From the NCBI GenBank assembly GCA_031283515.1, contig JAITBS010000300.1, positions 1 through 9,949 of the forward strand: a stretch of DNA of 9,949 nucleotides, given 5' to 3'. Positions 1 through 5,793 of this stretch are shown one piece after another (the first letter of the stretch is position 1; every line of letters starts with the position of its first letter). Position numbers and translations under genes: made by a program. The notes under the pieces were generated by a model. It was given only the letters and a program-made list of their open reading frames with translations. It did not search any database and was not told the DNA's origin. This stretch comes from Planctomycetaceae bacterium. GTDB taxonomy: Bacteria; Planctomycetota; Planctomycetia; Pirellulales; Thermoguttaceae.

Positions 1-136
1 TTCGTAATCGGTAGCCAAGCTGATTTAATAGACGACACATTGTTCGTTCTTTCGGAAGACTTTCTTTATCGTACCCTTTTTCAGAAACCAATTTTTCTAA
101 AACAGATTTGGCAGTGATGCGTGTGTAACTTGTGCT
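1..136 (-). pseudogene. Transposase fragment (ISAzo13/Rhodopirellula-type), N-terminus missing
   Basis: Read on the minus strand, 45 codons are open from 136 to the left edge. They contain the segment ITAKSVLEKL followed by EKGYD, LPKERT and LLNQLGYRLR. This spacing (T-x-x-x-V-x-x-x-L, then G-Y, then L-P-x-x-R-T, then L-N-x-L-G-Y) is what I know from the helix-turn-helix region preceding the DDE domain in ISAzo13-like transposases, which are abundant in planctomycetes. An in-frame TGA at 137-139 and then the tandem array replace the expected N-terminal part, so the gene is broken on this side. The catalytic domain, if it survives, lies beyond the left edge. Family assignment is from memory of the pattern and is moderate; that it is a truncated coding fragment is more secure. 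Confidence 0.5.
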
Positions 137-144
137 TCAAAAGA

Positions 145-375
145 GCGTTTCGAGTCCAAACGCCAGCGTTTCGAGTCTAAACGCCAGCGTTTCGAGTCTA
201 AACGCCAGCGTTTCGAGTACAAACGCCAGCGTTTTGAGTCCAAACGCCAGCGTTTCGAGTCCAAACGCCAGCGTTTCGAGTCTAAACGCCAGCGTTTCGA
301 GTCCAAACGCCAGCGTTTCGAGTTCAAACGCCGGCGTTTTGAGTCCAAACGCCGGCGTTTCGAGTCTAAACGCCG
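145..375. repeat. Tandem array, 11 x 21 bp, each unit a potential hairpin
   Basis: Eleven head-to-tail 21-bp units run without interruption. Each unit reads GCGTTT, seven loop bases (CGAGTCC in the commonest form), AAACGC, then CA or CG. GCGTTT and AAACGC are perfect reverse complements, so each unit can form a 6-bp stem with a 7-nt loop. Across unit junctions AAACGC-CR-GCGTTT is also self-complementary; in the last copies (CG junction) this 14-mer is a perfect palindrome. Substitutions occur at unit positions 7 (C/T), 12 (C/A/T), 13 (C/T) and 21 (A/G); the twelve stem bases are invariant in all eleven copies. Because 21 is a multiple of three, several frames stay open through the array, including an Arg-Phe-Glu-Ser-Lys-Arg-Gln heptad on the plus strand and an Arg-Trp-Arg-Leu-Asp-Ser-Lys heptad on the minus strand. 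No start codon or ribosome site supports translation, so I treat it as non-coding. Confidence 0.95.
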
Positions 376-468
376 GCAATCTGACTTGCAGTGCCAGAGA
401 TTGAACTCGAACTACTGATAATTAGAGCCTAATTTTAGAGAATTTCCGATCCGTAGGTTGTGTTGCGA

Positions 469-499
469 TTGACCTGCGGTTATGAAAATGCCGCAGGTC
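469..499. repeat. Perfect 9-bp inverted repeat upstream of the permease
   Basis: GACCTGCGG (471-479) and CCGCAGGTC (491-499) are exact reverse complements around an 11-nt loop. The left arm plus loop (469-492) recurs with 21 of 24 matches at 2002-2025, where the right arm has been lost, so this looks like a dispersed repeat and not a gene-specific regulatory site. There is no T tract after it, which argues against an intrinsic terminator. The rest of 376-649 holds no gene that I can support. Confidence 0.75.
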
Positions 500-578
500 A
501 GAAAAGAAGATCACGACGGAAGATATACAACTTAACTAACTTAACAACCTGCCAATAAACACGAAGGATTTTTTCCTC

Positions 579-607
579 TTGACGTTGTTGCCGAAAATCA
601 GGACAAT
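579..607 (+). promoter_or_regulatory. Candidate sigma-70-type promoter for the LptF/G-family gene
   Basis: TTGACG (579-584) and GACAAT (602-607) are separated by exactly 17 bp. They match the -35 and -10 consensus at 5 of 6 and 4 of 6 bases. Transcription would begin near 613, giving a leader of about 37 nt that includes AGGGG (633-637), 12 nt before the ATG. Prediction by eye only. Confidence 0.4.
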
Positions 608-649
608 TCGATGTTTCCGTTTTGACAGCTTCAGGGGTTTAACAAAAAG

Positions 650-1825
650 ATGAAAACAATCCATCGTTATATTATTTGGGAACTTTTGGTCACGTTTCTT
701 ATTGCGTTTATCGCCATGACAACGTTATTGATTATTGGAGTGCTTGTTGAGAAAGCACTTTCGAAAAATGTTCCTATTATTCCTATTGTTCGTATGATTC
801 CCTACGCGGTTGTTGAAACATCCCGAATTTCACTCCCAATGACACTCTTACTCGCCGTAACTACCTTTTTTGCCAAAATGTCAGGGAATAATGAAGTCAT
901 TGCTCTAAAATCACTCGGAATTCCTCCTTACGCATTCCTTTTGCCGGTAATGGTTTTAGGAATATTTGTGAGTCTTTTCGCCGTTTGGCTGAACGAAATG
1001 GCAGTCACTTGGGGGCGAACCGGTATCAATACCGTCATTTACCTCTCCGCTGAAGATATTCTCCTAGAACAACTTAGAAAAAATCATACCTTCGAAACAG
1101 AATCACATGATATTACAATTATGGTTAAAGGAGTTGAGAACCGCCGTTTGATCTCACCAATCATTACACTGAAAAAACCTCCCTCCTCCATCGAAGCACA
1201 AAGTGCAGAACTCAAAATCAATTTTACCGAACAAACCTTGACGGTATTACTGAACAATGTCAAAGTCGAAGGAGCCGGCGCTAAATACACCGGGCATGAC
1301 CGAATTATTCCCATCGCCCTACCACAAATTGTTCACGATACCAACGCCGATCCAAGTGTTTCCAATATGGGATTCAAACAACTTACAGCAGATGCAGATA
1401 CAATTCAGGAAAATCTCGATAAAAAACGACGAATTATCGCAGCACAAAAAGTTTTTGCCGCCGGAATGGGAACTGTCGATGCCTGGAGTACGCCGCAAAT
1501 TAAACAACTAAACAACGACAATCAAATGTTGCTCAAAAGACTCAAACGTATTACCGCAGAATATCCCAGACGTTGGGCAACCAGTTTTAGTTGTTTTTTT
1601 TTCATTTGGCTGGGAGCTCCTTTGGCAATCTGGATGAAAAAAGCAGATATTTTCAGCAGTTTTTTTGCTTGTTTTATTCCGGTGTTGTTATTTTATTACC
1701 CTTTGCTCATGTACGGACTGACAGGCGCCAAAAACGGCTCACTTCCTGCCAATTCGGTTTGGATTGCTAATCTTTGTCTCGGAATCATTGGACTTTGGTT
1801 TATGAGGAGAATTCATCGCTATTAA
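650..1825 (+). CDS. LptF/LptG-family lipopolysaccharide export permease (YjgP/YjgQ)
   Basis: This 391-residue inner-membrane protein belongs to the family whose members (LptF, LptG) form the transmembrane part of the LptBFG ABC transporter, which extracts lipopolysaccharide and passes it to the periplasmic bridge. The architecture fits: three N-terminal membrane segments (about 8-33, 57-75, 95-115), a soluble periplasmic domain of about 190 residues (118-305), and three C-terminal segments (about 311-329, 336-357, 368-385). Family-like motifs are NEVIALKSLGIP (81-92), the coupling region next to the ATPase, and WLGAPLAIW (320-328). The length is normal for the family. The ATG at 650 lies 12 nt after AGGGG and starts just before the first membrane helix. 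No LptB ATPase or second permease is in the window, so whether this is LptF, LptG or a stand-alone single-copy form cannot be decided. The gene stands alone, with long spacers on both sides. Confidence 0.88.
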   Translation: MKTIHRYIIWELLVTFLIAFIAMTTLLIIGVLVEKALSKNVPIIPIVRMIPYAVVETSRISLPMTLLLAVTTFFAKMSGNNEVIALKSLGIPPYAFLLPVMVLGIFVSLFAVWLNEMAVTWGRTGINTVIYLSAEDILLEQLRKNHTFETESHDITIMVKGVENRRLISPIITLKKPPSSIEAQSAELKINFTEQTLTVLLNNVKVEGAGAKYTGHDRIIPIALPQIVHDTNADPSVSNMGFKQLTADADTIQENLDKKRRIIAAQKVFAAGMGTVDAWSTPQIKQLNNDNQMLLKRLKRITAEYPRRWATSFSCFFFIWLGAPLAIWMKKADIFSSFFACFIPVLLFYYPLLMYGLTGAKNGSLPANSVWIANLCLGIIGLWFMRRIHRY

Positions 1826-1896
1826 ATCAGTCGTAATATTTCAGTGGAATTTTTGTTTTTCGATTTTCACCCCGAAAGAGGCAGTGGCAAGTTGAT

Positions 1897-1995
1897 AGTT
1901 GATAGTGGATAGTTGATAGTGCCGCAAGCGGATTACTGCCGAAATGGTATTACTCCGCGTGCGAACTCTCCACTATCAACTCTCCACTATCAACT
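1897..1995. repeat. Long inverted repeat with simple-sequence arms (element copy 1)
   Basis: The arms 1897-1920 and 1972-1995 are reverse complements at 23 of 24 positions. Each is built from a short internal repeat (GTTGATAGT on the left, CACTATCAACT on the right), and one further partial unit precedes the left arm from 1890. The 51-bp core contains CCGCAAGCGG (itself a small hairpin) and CGCGTGCGA (1956-1964). The core ends and the following TCCAC recur in the element at 5389-5470. There is no open reading frame and no T tract, so a miniature mobile or REP-like element is more likely than a terminator. This is inference. Confidence 0.8.
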
Positions 1996-2001
1996 ACTCG
2001 C

Positions 2002-2025
2002 TTGACCTACGGTTGTGAAAATACC
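2002..2025. repeat. Diverged copy of the 469-492 repeat
   Basis: The 24 bases match 469-492 at 21 positions (shared framework TTGACCT-CGGTT-TGAAAAT-CC). The complementary right arm seen at 491-499 is not present here, so this copy cannot form the same hairpin. It lies 6 bp after the right arm of the inverted repeat at 1897-1995. Confidence 0.6.
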
Positions 2026-2074
2026 ACCCCTTCAAGGTGAAGAATCAAAAATAATAATTCCGCTGATAGATTAC

Positions 2075-2127
2075 AATCAGTATGAAATCAGTATTAAATA
2101 GGAACATTTTTACAATAGGAACATTTT
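2075..2127. repeat. Two short direct-repeat pairs upstream of the DUF1570 gene
   Basis: AATCAGTAT occurs at 2075-2083 and 2086-2094 (11-bp step), and AATAGGAACATTTT occurs at 2097-2110 and 2114-2127 (17-bp step). Helically phased direct repeats about 150-200 bp before a start codon can be regulator sites, but the A/T richness here makes chance or replication slippage equally possible. Confidence 0.5.
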
Positions 2128-2278
2128 CTTAAATTTTTTTCCTTGAAAAATCGAATTTTTTAAGATTTTTAAAAAAACGATTACTCCGATTACAACGATT
2201 TTGCCGATAATAATAGAGACGTAGGTTTTTTTCCAAAATTAGAAAAGTTGTTTCGTCTTGTTTTGTGCGCGAGCCAAT

Positions 2279-3991
2279 ATGAATTCACACACCGAAAATC
2301 AATTCCCAGTAAACCGGCAAAAGATGTTGCTGTGCATCTTGTTTCTGGGTTTGGTCTTTCTTGCATTCGTTGGGCAAGGACTGGCACAAAACAAAGAGGA
2401 AACAGAAAAAAAATCTTTGTTTCCCTACTTTCAAAAGAAGAAATCAACAGATTCTTCCGCTAATTCTTTCTTCTCTTTTTCCTGGTTTCGCAATAAAGAC
2501 ACCGCACCCAAAAATAACTCCGATCTCAAGAAAACATCAACCCCCTCCGAAACAACACGAAATTCTCAACAATCGGAACAGGAACTCAAAACATTGGATG
2601 CATTTTCTTCTGATGATTTGAATATTGCCCCGTTGCCTCCTGAAAATCCCTATTATGAAAAAAATCGCCCTTCAACAACTACACAACCGAATACGTATCC
2701 GGTTTCTATTTCAGAATCGGTAGAACTTCCTGATTTAGACACGGTTCCATCTTCCGCACAATACGGTTCTCAATCGGTTGCACCTGATTATTTGGAAGAA
2801 CCTTTATTGACTGGTCTGTCATCGTATTCGTTTGACACACGGGACTGGGTTGAGTCGTTCCCTGTTGATCATGTCTCTGATCCTTCGCCTTCCAGGTCTT
2901 TACCTTCCAACCGGTTGGTTTCCACAGATCATCAACATGCTCCGTCGAAACAAGAATCCAGGCAAACACCAGCGTCGAATATTCCGGTTTCACAGCAAGA
3001 TATTACCGGACTTGATTCGAAACAGTGGGATGGCAAGGCAATGCCTATTACCGAAGCGATCGGAACAACTCCCAATGAAACAAAATCAACCAAATTAGCG
3101 TCCGTTAATCGTTCCATATCGGAACATCGTTATCGTGTTCAAGAAAAAGAATTTCAGGAAAAAGAATTTGATGCTGCACTTTTGGGAATTGATTTGACGC
3201 CGTCTTATGCATCGAGACTGAAATATTGTGAAGTTTATGGAGTTGTGGTAGTTCAATCTAATTTTCCGTTGACCGAGATCAAATCAATTCTTGAAGAGAT
3301 TAAACAATTACAGATTGATTTGAATCTTTACATGGGCATTCCGTCGCCGAAAGAAAAAATTGAACTTTGTTTATTTCGCGACGAAAAAACATATTTGAAA
3401 TTTTTGCAAGAGGTTTTCCCAAAAGCTCCACGTGATCGGCGGGCACTTTACATTAAGATTGACGACAAACCGGGGACATTGCTTGTTCAAAAGACGGACG
3501 AATTTGAGATTGACTTACGTCATGAGATGACCCATGCGATTATTCATACTTCGATTACAACGGTTCCGATTTGGTTGGATGAGGGTCTTGCCAAATATTT
3601 TGAAGTTCCGATTAAAGACCGTGCAGAAAAAAATCCATACATGAAATCAATTCGTTGGAACACGAAATTTGGAGCAGTTCCTTCGCTCCAACGTCTGGAA
3701 AAACTGGAACATATTGGACAAATGGGAGATCGTGAATATCGGGATTCGTGGGCGTGGGTTCATTTTCTGATTCACTATTCACCGCAATCGCATCGCCTTT
3801 TAGCCGGTTATATTCAACTTCTATCAACACTTTCAGCAGAAAATACAAAAAATCAACATTCGGTTCCTTCGCTCAGTCATTACCTTGACAATACGATTGA
3901 AGGATCACGGGAAAAATATCGGGAACACTTCCAAAAACGTGAGGAAACGCAACGTTTCGATATGGTTCATGGTTCGGAAAAAAAACCATGA
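2279..3991 (+). CDS. Exported DUF1570-type protein with HExxH zinc-peptidase motif
   Basis: A secreted protein of 570 residues. Residues 17-35 form a hydrophobic signal core ending in GLAQ (probable cleavage after Ala36). Residues 40-280 are a low-complexity Ser/Thr/Pro/Gln-rich linker with no recognisable domain. The conserved part begins near 300 and holds HEMTH (His415, Glu416, His419) and, sixteen residues on, Glu435 in WLDEGLAKYFE. This H-E-x-x-H plus downstream Glu arrangement is the gluzincin-type zinc site, and with the surrounding sequence it matches the planctomycete DUF1570 family. Substrate unknown; it should act outside the cytoplasm. I prefer ATG 2279 because it begins directly before the signal sequence; TTG 2258 would add seven residues, and ATG 2324 would keep only the hydrophobic core. 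No clear Shine-Dalgarno precedes any of these starts. A 7-bp hairpin (3968-3974/3984-3990) overlaps the stop codon. Confidence 0.8.
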   Translation: MNSHTENQFPVNRQKMLLCILFLGLVFLAFVGQGLAQNKEETEKKSLFPYFQKKKSTDSSANSFFSFSWFRNKDTAPKNNSDLKKTSTPSETTRNSQQSEQELKTLDAFSSDDLNIAPLPPENPYYEKNRPSTTTQPNTYPVSISESVELPDLDTVPSSAQYGSQSVAPDYLEEPLLTGLSSYSFDTRDWVESFPVDHVSDPSPSRSLPSNRLVSTDHQHAPSKQESRQTPASNIPVSQQDITGLDSKQWDGKAMPITEAIGTTPNETKSTKLASVNRSISEHRYRVQEKEFQEKEFDAALLGIDLTPSYASRLKYCEVYGVVVVQSNFPLTEIKSILEEIKQLQIDLNLYMGIPSPKEKIELCLFRDEKTYLKFLQEVFPKAPRDRRALYIKIDDKPGTLLVQKTDEFEIDLRHEMTHAIIHTSITTVPIWLDEGLAKYFEVPIKDRAEKNPYMKSIRWNTKFGAVPSLQRLEKLEHIGQMGDREYRDSWAWVHFLIHYSPQSHRLLAGYIQLLSTLSAENTKNQHSVPSLSHYLDNTIEGSREKYREHFQKREETQRFDMVHGSEKKP

Positions 3992-4055
3992 TATTAGAAC
4001 AAAATAATTTTGTATCGATTCCGTCGTTTTTTTAATACCCAAGCGGACAGACAAC

Positions 4056-4095
4056 TTCATTACCTTATTCGTTCATGAAACAATAAGGTAATGAA
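4056..4095. repeat. 14-bp perfect inverted repeat between convergent genes
   Basis: Arms 4056-4069 and 4082-4095 are exact reverse complements around a 12-nt loop. The site lies between the stops of the DUF1570 gene (+) and lspA (-), where a two-way transcription stop would be expected. A continuous T tract is missing on either side, so it would not be a textbook intrinsic terminator; it could still block read-through or protect both 3' ends. Confidence 0.65.
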
Positions 4096-4156
4096 TTGAT
4101 GTGTGTTTTGTCCATTGGCGGCTGCGGTTGTTTTGTTTGTTAAATTAAGAGTTGTT

Positions 4157-4843
4157 CTATTTCTTCGATATTTTGTTTGTTGGGCAACAATCGGGAGTTT
4201 GGGCAACAGTATCACTCATGAAAAAAGAATAAAACGCAAGAAGAATTGCCCCGCAAACAAGCATGGAATCTGCAATATTGAAATTCGGCCACGGAAAGGA
4301 ACCCAACATCACAAGAATCCAATCCCGAACAGCATAAACAGGTTCGGCATTGTCCCAGAGTAAACCATGTAAACCAAGACGATCATAGAGATTGCCGATA
4401 ATTCCCGCAACAATCAATCCCAACGTAACAATAAGAAATCGGCTCTTCCATGCGGAATGAATTACCCAAACTAAAATTCCAATCAAGAAAACAAATGAAA
4501 TAAAAGTAAGCCACAAAATTTGTCCTTGCCCCATTCCAAACAACGCTCCTTGATTCAAACTCGTTTGAAATCCCAGAACATCTTGCCAAAGCCAATAAAT
4601 TCCAGAAAGTTCCGGCTCTTCAATGAAACGATATGTTCCGGGCATTCCGATTTTCTGAAATACCCAATTTTTCGTTTCTAAATCAGCAACAACTCCAAGT
4701 CCCACTATCACAATAAACAACAGAATATGGAAAATGAAATAAAATGAAAATAGAGATAAATCACTTCGTCGTTCCAAACTATCCGCCTTATCAGAACAAA
4801 TGAAATGATCGGTTTTATTTTGGTTTTCAATATTTTTTTTCAT
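4157..4843 (-). CDS. lspA: Lipoprotein signal peptidase (prolipoprotein signal peptidase II)
   Basis: LspA is the inner-membrane aspartic peptidase that removes the signal peptide of lipoproteins at the lipid-modified cysteine. The 228-residue product has four membrane segments (about 34-53, 110-128, 137-152, 194-209) and the family motifs: Asp54 followed by TK in the first helix, NQGALFG (97-103), GNLYDRL (150-156), Asp174 in VRDW and Asp192 in NIADS. Asp174 and Asp192 correspond to the catalytic pair. It is longer than the usual 150-170 residues because of a charged N-terminal extension of about 33 residues and inserts at about 64-90 and 160-185; similar insertions occur in planctomycete homologues as I recall them. 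The ATG at 4843 has no strong ribosome site, but no other start precedes the first helix. A small lipoprotein gene lies 0.6 kb upstream on the same strand, too far and too interrupted to assume an operon. Confidence 0.92.
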   Translation of the reverse strand: MKKNIENQNKTDHFICSDKADSLERRSDLSLFSFYFIFHILLFIVIVGLGVVADLETKNWVFQKIGMPGTYRFIEEPELSGIYWLWQDVLGFQTSLNQGALFGMGQGQILWLTFISFVFLIGILVWVIHSAWKSRFLIVTLGLIVAGIIGNLYDRLGLHGLLWDNAEPVYAVRDWILVMLGSFPWPNFNIADSMLVCGAILLAFYSFFMSDTVAQTPDCCPTNKISKK

Positions 4844-4910
4844 GTGTCAAAAGTAAAATAAAATTACAGTATTGTGCTTTTTATTTTGATTTTTATTGTC
4901 TAACAGTGCC

Positions 4911-4939
4911 ATAATGTAAATATTACAACATAATTTCAA
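4911..4939 (-). promoter_or_regulatory. Candidate promoter for lspA
   Basis: On the minus strand TTGAAA (4939-4934) and CATTAT (4916-4911) are 17 bp apart, matching consensus at 5 of 6 and 4 of 6 bases. Transcription would start near 4905, about 60 nt before the lspA ATG. The surrounding DNA is A/T-rich, so chance matches are likely. Confidence 0.3.
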
Positions 4940-4973
4940 CGGCATACAAGAGGTTTGTAGAAACTCCCTCTGA

Positions 4974-5177
4974 AAAGAATCAATTCAAAATCATATCAAG
5001 CGGTTAAAAATTGTACAACCGTATTTCAAAGATCGTTGCCCAAAAGAGAAAAAGATTATCGGTGTTATTGCCGGTGCTGTTTTTGATGATGAACTCAAGA
5101 ATATTGTTATTGCAAACGGTTTGCACGCCGCCAGGCTAAGCGGCAATACCTTTAAAAGTAACTGTTTATTTTATTAA
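4974..5177 (+). pseudogene. C-terminal remnant resembling DUF3782 / PD-(D/E)XK-like proteins
   Basis: A 67-codon open stretch lies between TGA 4971-4973 and TAA 5175-5177, with no ATG, GTG or TTG start in a sensible place. Its centre reads IIGVIAGAVFDDELKN followed by IANGLHAARLSGNTFK. This resembles the C-terminal end of the coiled-coil plus PD-(D/E)XK nuclease-like proteins (DUF3782 type), in which a strand of the form Y-G-A-I-A-G-x-V-F precedes a helix and a final A-L-x-N-G-F-x-V-x-x-x-S-G-D-T strand. Codon use looks coding, with Gly/Ala/Val-rich hydrophobic strands unlike the surrounding A/T-rich spacer. The coiled coil and nuclease core are absent, so it is a decayed gene end. Family naming is from memory and only moderately sure. 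Confidence 0.5.
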
Positions 5178-5259
5178 TCGCTCGAATATATCGTTCTAAT
5201 AGTTCGCAGAATTTTTAAAAAGTTTTTTGAAGGGAATACACGTATTGATTCTGTTTCGT

Positions 5260-5303
5260 AATTCTCAAAAAAATAATTCTCAAAAAAATAATTCTCAAAA
5301 AAC
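5260..5303. repeat. Three tandem copies of a 15-bp A-rich unit
   Basis: AATTCTCAAAAAAAT is present at 5260-5274 and 5275-5289, and a 14-base version ending AAC at 5290-5303. Likely generated by replication slippage; no function is visible. Confidence 0.85.
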
Positions 5304-5314
5304 TACCGGATTAA

Positions 5315-5366
5315 AATTTGCGGACATTGGCGTAATCTGCGGAAAACATCAACGTAATTTGCGGAC
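5315..5366. repeat. Dispersed TAATCTGCGGA-type repeat, locus 1
   Basis: Three spaced variants of a short word occur: AATTTGCGGAC (5315-5325), GCGTAATCTGCGGA (5330-5343) and CGTAATTTGCGGAC (5353-5366). The exact 14-mer GCGTAATCTGCGGA recurs at 7479-7492, where the word is again clustered. Confidence 0.7.
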
Positions 5367-5388
5367 TAAAAATTGACAATTACTTTTA

Positions 5389-5470
5389 AATTGTGAATTG
5401 CGGTTGTTGATGGTGTCGCAACGGAATTATGATCACAACGATTGTAATTCGCGTGCGACACTCCACAATT
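5389..5470. repeat. Inverted-repeat element copy 2, just downstream of the lipoprotein gene
   Basis: Nested arms are AATTGTG/CACAATT (5389-5395, 5464-5470), TGTCGCA/TGCGACA (5414-5420, 5454-5460) and GAATTA/TAATTC (5424-5429, 5445-5450), the last two separated by a symmetrical 3-base mismatch. The core edge CGCGTGCGA at 5450-5458 and the following TCCAC match 1956-1973, and the left core resembles 1921-1936. As with copy 1, the outer arms are simple A/T-rich sequence, but of a different motif. It sits at the 3' end of the lipoprotein gene and might serve as its transcript end, although no T tract follows. Confidence 0.65.
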
Positions 5471-5487
5471 AATGTTCTACTGAATAT

Positions 5488-5793
5488 TTAATTAGCGGGA
5501 CCTGGAATAATTCTTCCGGAAACGACACCGGTACAATTCATATCACACGGATTGCAGACGGGTTCGCAGGGATCACATGCGGCTGGTTCGCACGGGTTAC
5601 ACGCGGAAGCAACCTCACAAGCACCAACACTTGTTGCTGAAGTCGTATAAACAACTTCTTTTTTTGCCCGTGTTGTTGGAAACAGAGAACCAGTCCGGCA
5701 TAAACTAAAACTTCCGTCTGAACTGCAACCAACAGAAAAAGTGGAAAGTACCAGAGCGAAGGTACAAAATAACGCAACATTCTTCATTTTCAT
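5488..5793 (-). CDS. Small cysteine-rich lipoprotein
   Basis: The 101-residue product starts with a short basic stretch (MKMKN), a hydrophobic core (residues 6-18) and a lipobox-like FSVGC, so Cys23 should be lipidated and the signal peptide removed by LspA. The mature part has Cys32 and then a dense cluster with Cys59, 65, 68, 73, 76, 80, 83 and 87, including three CxxC motifs of the form CNPC or CDPC, two of them followed by E-P. The tail ends RIIPGPAN, similar to small planctomycete lipoproteins I know. Function is unknown; metal binding or disulfide-linked envelope structure are possibilities. The ATG at 5793 is chosen over an upstream in-frame ATG at 5859 because AGGAG lies 8 nt before it and the signal peptide begins exactly there. 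The lipobox has Ser where Leu is usual at -3. Confidence 0.78.
   Translation of the reverse strand: MKMKNVALFCTFALVLSTFSVGCSSDGSFSLCRTGSLFPTTRAKKEVVYTTSATSVGACEVASACNPCEPAACDPCEPVCNPCDMNCTGVVSGRIIPGPAN

Larger units (their letters stand above)
1826..2278. other. Gene-free, repeat-rich spacer between permease and DUF1570 gene
   Basis: No convincing gene lies here; short open frames overlapping the right end are shadows of the next gene. The spacer holds the long inverted repeat at 1897-1995, the degenerate repeat copy at 2002-2025, short direct repeats at 2075-2127, and a loose 9-bp periodicity at 2178-2213 (four steps each beginning CGAT). From about 2100 it is very A/T-rich, as expected for a promoter region, but I could not pick a convincing -35/-10 pair. 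Confidence 0.7.
4844..5487. other. Long spacer upstream of lspA with gene debris and short repeats
   Basis: Apart from the gene remnant at 4974-5177 and the short repeats at 5260-5303, 5315-5366 and 5389-5470, I see no gene, RNA or mobile-element end here. The mixture of a gene fragment and several kinds of small repeats suggests a site that has collected insertions and deletions. Confidence 0.6.

Noticed and set aside
145..375. CRISPR array
   Set aside because: Units are directly adjacent with no unique spacers, and no cas gene is present.
97..404. Open frames of 80-90 codons on both strands through the 21-bp array
   Set aside because: A repeat unit divisible by three keeps frames open automatically. 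Unit variation gives no clear preference for one frame: the wobble-type changes at positions 7 and 13 are silent in one plus and one minus frame alike. There is no ribosome site.
2190..2463. Short frames overlapping the start of the DUF1570 gene on both strands
   Set aside because: They lie over the signal-peptide coding region of the larger gene and have no protein features of their own.
3968..3990. 7-bp hairpin overlapping the DUF1570 stop codon as a terminator
   Set aside because: The stem is inside the coding end and no T tract follows directly.
4157..5793. lspA and the lipoprotein gene as an enzyme-substrate operon
   Set aside because: They share a strand, but 644 bp of debris and repeats and a likely lspA promoter lie between them. 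LspA acts on all lipoproteins, so the nearness is probably chance.
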